Assembly (NCBI GenBank): GCA_964526475.1
Contig: CAZGKF010000007.1
Coordinates: forward strand, 1 to 64,000
Direction of reading: 5' to 3'
Origin: CAYVTV01 sp964526475
GTDB lineage: Bacteria; Bacteroidota; Bacteroidia; Bacteroidales; GCA-2748055
DNA: 64,000 nucleotides
Shown here: piece after piece, positions 59,440-64,000 of the stretch
Layout of the letters: each line of letters opens with the position of its first letter
Position numbering within the stretch: the first letter of the stretch is position 1
The notes under the pieces: model-generated
What the model was told of the DNA's origin: nothing
Seen by the model: only the letters and a program-made list of their open reading frames with translations
Database searches by the model: none
Made by a program: the position numbers and the translations under genes

Positions 59440-60348
59440 ATGAATTGGGAAGATTACATCAGAGATTTCAGTTATTTTCTTAAGCTTGAGAAATCCCTTT
59501 CAAAAAATTCTGTTGATGCCTATACTGCTGATATTAGTAAACTTCTCCATTATTTAAGAGAGAGAGAGCTTAATGTTGAACCAGAGCAGGTTACATTAAA
59601 TCAATTGCGTGAATTTCTGGAATGGATAAATGATTCAGGCATGAGTGCCAGAACCCAGTCACGTGTTATCTCAGGAATTAAAGCTTTTTACAGGTTTTTA
59701 TTTCTTGATGACCGAATTATGGAGGACCCTACCATTCTGCTGGAATCACCAAAAATTGGACAGAAGCTACCTGATGTTCTTTCAGAGGAAGAAATTGACA
59801 GAATTATTTCAGGAATAGATATGAGTAAGCCGGAAGGTCATCGCAATAAAGCTATAATTGAGGTTATTTATGGTTGTGGGTTGAGAGTATCTGAACTTAT
59901 AGGGTTGAGAATTTCTGATTTGCATATTGAAAAAGGCTTTATAAGAATTCTTGGAAAGGGTAATAAAGAAAGACTTATCCCTATTGGCGAAAAAGCTGTT
60001 GTGGCAATCCGGAATTATCTTCCGGACCGTAGTTCACTTGAAAATATTGACAGGGAAAGCAGGGATATACTATTTTTAAGCAGAAGGGGAAGGAAACTTT
60101 CAAGGGTTATGATTTTTACTATAATCAGAGAACTCGTTTCCAGGCTTGGGATAAAAAAAAGAGTGAGTCCTCATACCTTCAGACATTCATTTGCAACTCA
60201 CCTTATTGAGCGAGGGGCTGATCTTCGGGCAGTACAGGAAATGCTTGGGCATGAATCGGTCTTAACAACGGAGATCTACACACATCTTGACAGGAATTTT
60301 CTCAGAGATACTATTAATATTTACCACCCAAGATCATCACATAAATAA
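59440..60348 (+). CDS. xerD: Tyrosine recombinase, XerD-type
   Basis: A 302-residue recombinase of the size and pattern of XerD, which resolves chromosome dimers at dif with XerC. The N-terminal SAM-like domain is at about 1-90 and the catalytic domain follows with R149 (GCGLRVSEL), K173, H245 and R248 (HTFRH), H271 (LGHES) and Y280. All residues of the active site are present. The housekeeping context and lack of phage or transposon genes argue for XerD rather than a mobile integrase. Confidence 0.9.
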   Translation: MNWEDYIRDFSYFLKLEKSLSKNSVDAYTADISKLLHYLRERELNVEPEQVTLNQLREFLEWINDSGMSARTQSRVISGIKAFYRFLFLDDRIMEDPTILLESPKIGQKLPDVLSEEEIDRIISGIDMSKPEGHRNKAIIEVIYGCGLRVSELIGLRISDLHIEKGFIRILGKGNKERLIPIGEKAVVAIRNYLPDRSSLENIDRESRDILFLSRRGRKLSRVMIFTIIRELVSRLGIKKRVSPHTFRHSFATHLIERGADLRAVQEMLGHESVLTTEIYTHLDRNFLRDTINIYHPRSSHK

Positions 60349-60441
60349 GAAACTGACATTCATCTATTTGTTTTTATCTTAAACAATCTTCTCAAGTTGA
60401 CGGCAATGCCTGCAAGGGTTGGGATTCACCTGGTATTCCAT

Positions 60442-60466
60442 CCCCTTGACGGCAGGCGTCAGGGGG
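60442..60466. repeat. GC-rich intergenic hairpin
   Basis: CCCCTTGACG and CGTCAGGGGG form a 10-bp stem (one G-T pair) around GCAGG. It is not followed by a T-run, so it is a REP-like palindrome rather than a terminator. Its GC content contrasts with neighbouring DNA. Confidence 0.6.
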
Positions 60467-60631
60467 CTATTCCATTTTCATCCCTCCGGGTTGTGTTGCT
60501 AAACGGTTACATGTCATTAAACCACACAAGCGGTTATATTATGTGCATAAAATATACATATGCTAAACTTGAGTTAATAGTTAAGAAAGGAATCAAGTCT
60601 TATTTAGAATGGTTTTAAATATATTTTTAAA

Positions 60632-60639
60632 TACATTTG
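60632..60639 (+). promoter_or_regulatory. Candidate -7 element for ppdK
   Basis: TACATTTG matches TAnnTTTG, with transcription expected near 60646 and a leader of about 63 nt. No TTG at -33, only GGTTTT. Confidence 0.5.
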
Positions 60640-60708
60640 TACTTTCAAATTTTATGATCCTGACAAGATCATTCAGTTATATTATTTAATAAAAGAAAGG
60701 ATAAGAAT

Positions 60709-63435
60709 ATGTCACAAATGAAACGTGTTTATACTTTTGGTAATAAGAAGGCTGAGGGTAAAGCTGACATGAAGAATCTGCTTGGCGGCAAGGGTGCCAA
60801 CCTCGCTGAAATGAACCTTATTGGCATTCCCGTTCCTCCGGGATTTACAATTACAACTGAAGTTTGCGCCGAATACAACAAGCTTGGTAAAGAGAAAGTT
60901 GTGGAACTTATTAAGGAAGAGGTCGAAGCAGCTGTAAAAAATGTTGAGGAGATCATGGGAACTAAATTTGGAAGCAATGAAAATCCATGTTTGATGTCTG
61001 TAAGATCCGGTGCCAGAGCTTCTATGCCTGGTATGATGGATACCATTCTTAATCTCGGTATGAATGATGACGCAGTTCAGGGACTCATAAGGAAAACCGG
61101 AAATTCCAGGTTTGCATGGGATTCCTACCGTCGTTTCGTCCAGATGTACGGTGATGTTGTAATGGGCATGAAACCTGAATCCAAAGAAGATGAGGATCCT
61201 TTTGAAGTGGTCATTGATCATCTTAAAGAGGAAAAGGGAATTGTAGATGATTCCGAATTGACTGCTGAAGATTTTCAAGAATTGGTTAAAAGATTTAAAA
61301 GTATAGTTAAGGATAAAACAGGAAAGGATTTTCCCGCGGATCCATGGGAACAGCTTTGGGGTTCAGTTATTGCCGTTTTTGAAAGCTGGAACAATGAAAG
61401 AGCTACCTATTATCGTAAAATCAACAATATTCCTGCTGAATGGGGTACAGCCGTGAATGTACAGGCAATGGTGTTTGGAAATATGGGGAAATCTTCTGGT
61501 ACAGGTGTAGCTTTTACCAGGGATGCAGGCACAGGTGAGAATATTTTCAATGGGGAGTATCTCATTGATGCACAGGGAGAAGATGTTGTTGCCGGTATTA
61601 GAACCCCGCAACAAATTACCAAAGAAGGTTCTCTCAGATGGGCTGTATTGGCTCAGGTTTCTGAAGAAAAAAGAAAAACTGATTTTCCTTCACTGGAAGA
61701 AGCATTACCAGAAGCTTATAAAGAGCTTTTTGAAATCCAGGAAAGACTGGAAGCTCATTATAAGGATATGCAGGACATTGAATTTACAATTCAGGAAAAT
61801 AAGCTTTGGATGTTGCAGACTCGCAATGGGAAACGTACCGGTGCTGCAATGGTTAAGATAGCAATGGATATGTTAAGAGAAGGCATGATTGATGAAAAAA
61901 CAGCTATTTTGAGATGTGATCCTGTTAAATTGGATGAACTTCTCCATCCTGTTTTTGATAAAACAGCCATTAAAGCAGCCAGGGTTCTTGCAAAAGGACT
62001 TCCTGCTTCACCTGGAGCAGCAACAGGACGGATCGTGTTCTTCGCCGATGAGGTTGAAACATGGGTTAACAAGGGAGAGAAAGTAATTCTTGTACGTATT
62101 GAAACATCTCCGGAAGATCTTAAAGGGATGAACCTTGCAAAAGGTATTCTGACTGCCCGAGGTGGAATGACATCACACGCTGCAGTTGTTGCACGTGGTA
62201 TGGGAAAATGTTGTGTTTCCGGTGCCGGAAGTATTAAAATCGATTATAGAACCAGGACGATGGTAATGGATGGCAAAACCATGAAAGAAGGAGAATGGAT
62301 ATCCCTTAACGGATCAGTTGGAGAAGTATATAACGGACAGATCAAAACTATAGAACCTGAACTCAGCGGCGACTTTGGTGAGCTTATGTTGCTGGCGGAT
62401 AAGTTTTCAAAATTAAAAGTGAGAACTAACGCTGATACTCCAAAAGACAGTGAAATTGCCAGAGGTTTTGGGGCAACAGGTATTGGTCTTTGCCGCACTG
62501 AACATATGTTTTTCGAAGGAGACAGGATTAAAGCTATGCGCGAAATGATTCTGGCATCTGATGAAACTGGAAGAAGAAAGGCTCTTGATAAACTTCTTCC
62601 CATACAAAGGGAAGATTTTGAAGGTATTTTTGAAGCAATGAATGGATTACCTGTTACTGTGAGACTACTTGATCCTCCTCTTCACGAGTTTGTTCCGCAT
62701 GAAGAAGCAAACCAGAAGGAAATGGCAAAGGAAATGGGGATATCTCCTGAAGAAGTAAAAGCGAAGGTCGACGGTCTGCATGAATTCAATCCTATGCTCG
62801 GACATCGTGGTTGCAGGCTTGGTAACACATATCCTGAAATTACTGAAATGCAGGCCAGAGCAATTATAGAAGCTGCACTTAACCTTAAAGCAAAAGGCGT
62901 AACAGCTATTCCTGAGATAATGATTCCCCTTACCGGGACTGAGGTTGAATACAAATTACAGGAAGACATTGTAAAGGCTACAGCTGAAAAAGTATTCACT
63001 GAAAGAGGTCAAAGAATTGAATATCTTGTTGGTACAATGATAGAAATTCCCAGAGCTACTCTTATTGCTGATAAAATAGCCCAATATGCTGATTTCTTCT
63101 CCTTTGGAACAAACGACCTTACTCAGATGACTTTTGGCTATTCAAGAGATGATGCAGGTACTTTTCTTCCGATTTACATTGAAAAAGGGATCCTCAAAAA
63201 TGATCCTTTCCAGGTGCTGGACAGGGAAGGAGTGGGTCAATTGGTAGAATTGGGAATTAAAAGAGGACGCAGTACAAAATCTGATCTGAAGATTGGTATT
63301 TGCGGTGAACATGGAGGGGAACCAAGTTCTGTTGAATTCTGCCATATGGCCGGAATGAATTATGTCAGTTGTTCACCTTTCCGGGTTCCTGTTGCACGGC
63401 TCGCAGCTGCTCATGCAAACCTGAATCACAACTAA
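60709..63435 (+). CDS. ppdK: Pyruvate phosphate dikinase
   Basis: A 908-residue PPDK that interconverts pyruvate, ATP and phosphate with PEP, AMP and pyrophosphate. An N-terminal nucleotide-binding domain (KNLLGGKGANLAEM) precedes a central phosphohistidine domain with GGMTSHAAVVARGMGKCC (catalytic His near residue 490). The C-terminal PEP domain has SFGTNDLTQMTFGYSRDDAG and GICGEHGGEPSS with the catalytic Cys. Length is standard. GAAAGG just before the ATG resembles a ribosome-binding site. An intrinsic terminator follows. Confidence 0.97.
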   Translation: MSQMKRVYTFGNKKAEGKADMKNLLGGKGANLAEMNLIGIPVPPGFTITTEVCAEYNKLGKEKVVELIKEEVEAAVKNVEEIMGTKFGSNENPCLMSVRSGARASMPGMMDTILNLGMNDDAVQGLIRKTGNSRFAWDSYRRFVQMYGDVVMGMKPESKEDEDPFEVVIDHLKEEKGIVDDSELTAEDFQELVKRFKSIVKDKTGKDFPADPWEQLWGSVIAVFESWNNERATYYRKINNIPAEWGTAVNVQAMVFGNMGKSSGTGVAFTRDAGTGENIFNGEYLIDAQGEDVVAGIRTPQQITKEGSLRWAVLAQVSEEKRKTDFPSLEEALPEAYKELFEIQERLEAHYKDMQDIEFTIQENKLWMLQTRNGKRTGAAMVKIAMDMLREGMIDEKTAILRCDPVKLDELLHPVFDKTAIKAARVLAKGLPASPGAATGRIVFFADEVETWVNKGEKVILVRIETSPEDLKGMNLAKGILTARGGMTSHAAVVARGMGKCCVSGAGSIKIDYRTRTMVMDGKTMKEGEWISLNGSVGEVYNGQIKTIEPELSGDFGELMLLADKFSKLKVRTNADTPKDSEIARGFGATGIGLCRTEHMFFEGDRIKAMREMILASDETGRRKALDKLLPIQREDFEGIFEAMNGLPVTVRLLDPPLHEFVPHEEANQKEMAKEMGISPEEVKAKVDGLHEFNPMLGHRGCRLGNTYPEITEMQARAIIEAALNLKAKGVTAIPEIMIPLTGTEVEYKLQEDIVKATAEKVFTERGQRIEYLVGTMIEIPRATLIADKIAQYADFFSFGTNDLTQMTFGYSRDDAGTFLPIYIEKGILKNDPFQVLDREGVGQLVELGIKRGRSTKSDLKIGICGEHGGEPSSVEFCHMAGMNYVSCSPFRVPVARLAAAHANLNHN

Positions 63436-63457
63436 AAAAATTATTTTATAAGACGAT

Positions 63458-63485
63458 AAAGGGGCTTATTAAGCCCCTTTTTTTT
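63458..63485 (+). terminator. Intrinsic terminator of ppdK
   Basis: GGGGCTT (63461-63467) and AAGCCCC (63471-63477) pair around a short AT loop and are followed by eight T residues, 25 bp after the ppdK stop. Confidence 0.9.
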
Positions 63486-63571
63486 ATAATTTAGATCAGA
63501 TTGAGCAAATTATTAAAATAATATTTTAGTAAGAAGTGGGTATTTCTTTCTTTCAATTCATACTTTATTTA

Positions 63572-63579
63572 TATATTTG
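63572..63579 (+). promoter_or_regulatory. Candidate -7 element for pckA
   Basis: TATATTTG matches TAnnTTTG; the start of transcription near 63586 would leave a leader of about 48 nt. The -33 box is not clear. Confidence 0.5.
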
Positions 63580-63633
63580 AACTTTCAGATTATATTATTT
63601 GGTTGATATTTGTTTAATTTTTAAATTTTTAAT

Positions 63634-64000
63634 ATGAGAAGAAAACCTGATCTTGAAAAATATGGCATACACGATGTACAGGAGGTTTTTTATAACCTAT
63701 CCTTTGATGAATTATTCCAGCATGAAATTGCGTCCTCTCTGAAAGGATATGAAAGGGGTATTGTTACAGATTTAGGTGCTGTTGCAGTGGATACCGGTAT
63801 TTTTACCGGAAGGTCTCCTAAAGATAAATTCGTTGTAAAAGAGAGGTCCTCCGAAGGAAATATATGGTGGAGGAATGAACAAAGAACTTCTTCAGATAAC
63901 AAACCTGTTTCGGAAGAAGTATGGAAAGATTTAAAGGAAATATCAGTTAAACAATTATCAGGTAAAAAATTATATGTGCAGGATGGTTATGCCGGTACAA
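63634..64000 (+). CDS. pckA: PEP carboxykinase (ATP), 5' part only
   Basis: The window ends inside this gene, after 122 codons from ATG 63634. The N-terminus reads MRRKPDLEKYGIHD, followed by AVAVDTGIFTGRSPKDKFVV, which includes the TGRSPKDKF motif of ATP-dependent PEP carboxykinases. It converts oxaloacetate and ATP to PEP and CO2, or the reverse in succinate-producing Bacteroidota. Its own promoter and the terminator before it suggest transcription separate from ppdK. Confidence 0.92.
   Translation, partial: MRRKPDLEKYGIHDVQEVFYNLSFDELFQHEIASSLKGYERGIVTDLGAVAVDTGIFTGRSPKDKFVVKERSSEGNIWWRNEQRTSSDNKPVSEEVWKDLKEISVKQLSGKKLYVQDGYAGT

Larger units (their letters stand above)
60349..60708. other. 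Intergenic region between xerD and ppdK
   Basis: About 360 bp without credible coding potential. A short plus-strand reading frame across the middle is probably chance because it runs through the hairpin repeat at 60442-60466. The last 80 bp hold the ppdK promoter. Confidence 0.5.

Noticed and set aside
59440..60348. Phage or integrative-element integrase
   Set aside because: Length, motifs and housekeeping neighbours fit XerD; no attachment-site repeats, phage or transfer genes are nearby.
60397..60618. 73-residue plus-strand open frame before ppdK
   Set aside because: It crosses the palindromic repeat and has no homology-like features or start signal.
1..64000. CRISPR array, rRNA operon, riboswitch or intact insertion sequence
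   Set aside because: No regularly spaced repeats with unique spacers, no rRNA sequence, no transposase and no recognisable riboswitch were seen, including upstream of gcvT, where a glycine riboswitch was considered.

Overview
The window is AT-rich chromosomal DNA from a member of the Bacteroidota, most likely a Bacteroidales-like lineage. The evidence is a FecI-type sigma factor with a FecR anti-sigma factor and a SusC remnant, a CHU_C (type IX secretion) C-terminal domain, a PorE-like OmpA/WD40/TPR protein, Bacteroidota promoter motifs of the form TAnnTTTG, and the serC-serA-DUF1015 gene order. It is mostly ordinary chromosome. No rRNA, CRISPR array, prophage or intact insertion sequence was seen. 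The assignment comes from gene content read by eye; no database search was made.

Layout. 1-1028: a repeat- and hairpin-rich region around a minus-strand tRNA-Ser(GCU), with a second interrupted tRNA-like copy next to it. 1029-3515: ECF sigma factor and FecR, followed by a wrecked SusC gene that seems to be joined to the tail of another gene. 3554-11027 (minus): a putative osmotic/ion module made of a small membrane-anchored protein, two MscS-type channels and a 1715-residue SLC12-like cotransporter fused to a coiled coil and a P-loop ATPase. 11532-18735: a secreted nucleoside hydrolase/FmdE fusion, then GH15, URO-D-like and DUF5060 proteins, which suggest carbohydrate breakdown. 18997-25622 (plus): DUF485, an acetate-type sodium symporter, an outer-membrane porin-like protein and a large Cache/PAS/CBS/DUF294 sensor, probably one carboxylate uptake unit. 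25636-31896 (minus): phosphoesterases, a mutarotase-fold protein, a 2-hydroxyacid dehydrogenase, a creatininase-family protein and an SDR protein. 32075-36559: an ABCG-like ABC transporter, a broken clpB remnant, and STAS and Hpt signalling proteins.

36942-45071: a TPR protein and PorE-like protein facing a TPR/SpoIIE phosphatase and a TonB-dependent receptor. 45268-52725 (plus): housekeeping genes (gcvT, comB-like, serC, serA, DUF1015, YggS-family, DHOD-like). 52866-57207 (minus): three overlapping genes (DUF6702, CHU_C protein, TPR protein), divergent from hupE. 57864-64000: pyruvate kinase, XerD-type recombinase, pyruvate phosphate dikinase and the start of PEP carboxykinase, so three enzymes of the PEP-pyruvate-oxaloacetate node lie close together.

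The strongest candidates for something little described are the SLC12-AAA fusion between two MscS genes, the nucleoside hydrolase-FmdE fusion, and the Cache-PAS-CBS-DUF294 sensor beside the acetate-type symporter. Several gene scars (susC, clpB, tRNA-Ser copy) show local gene decay.
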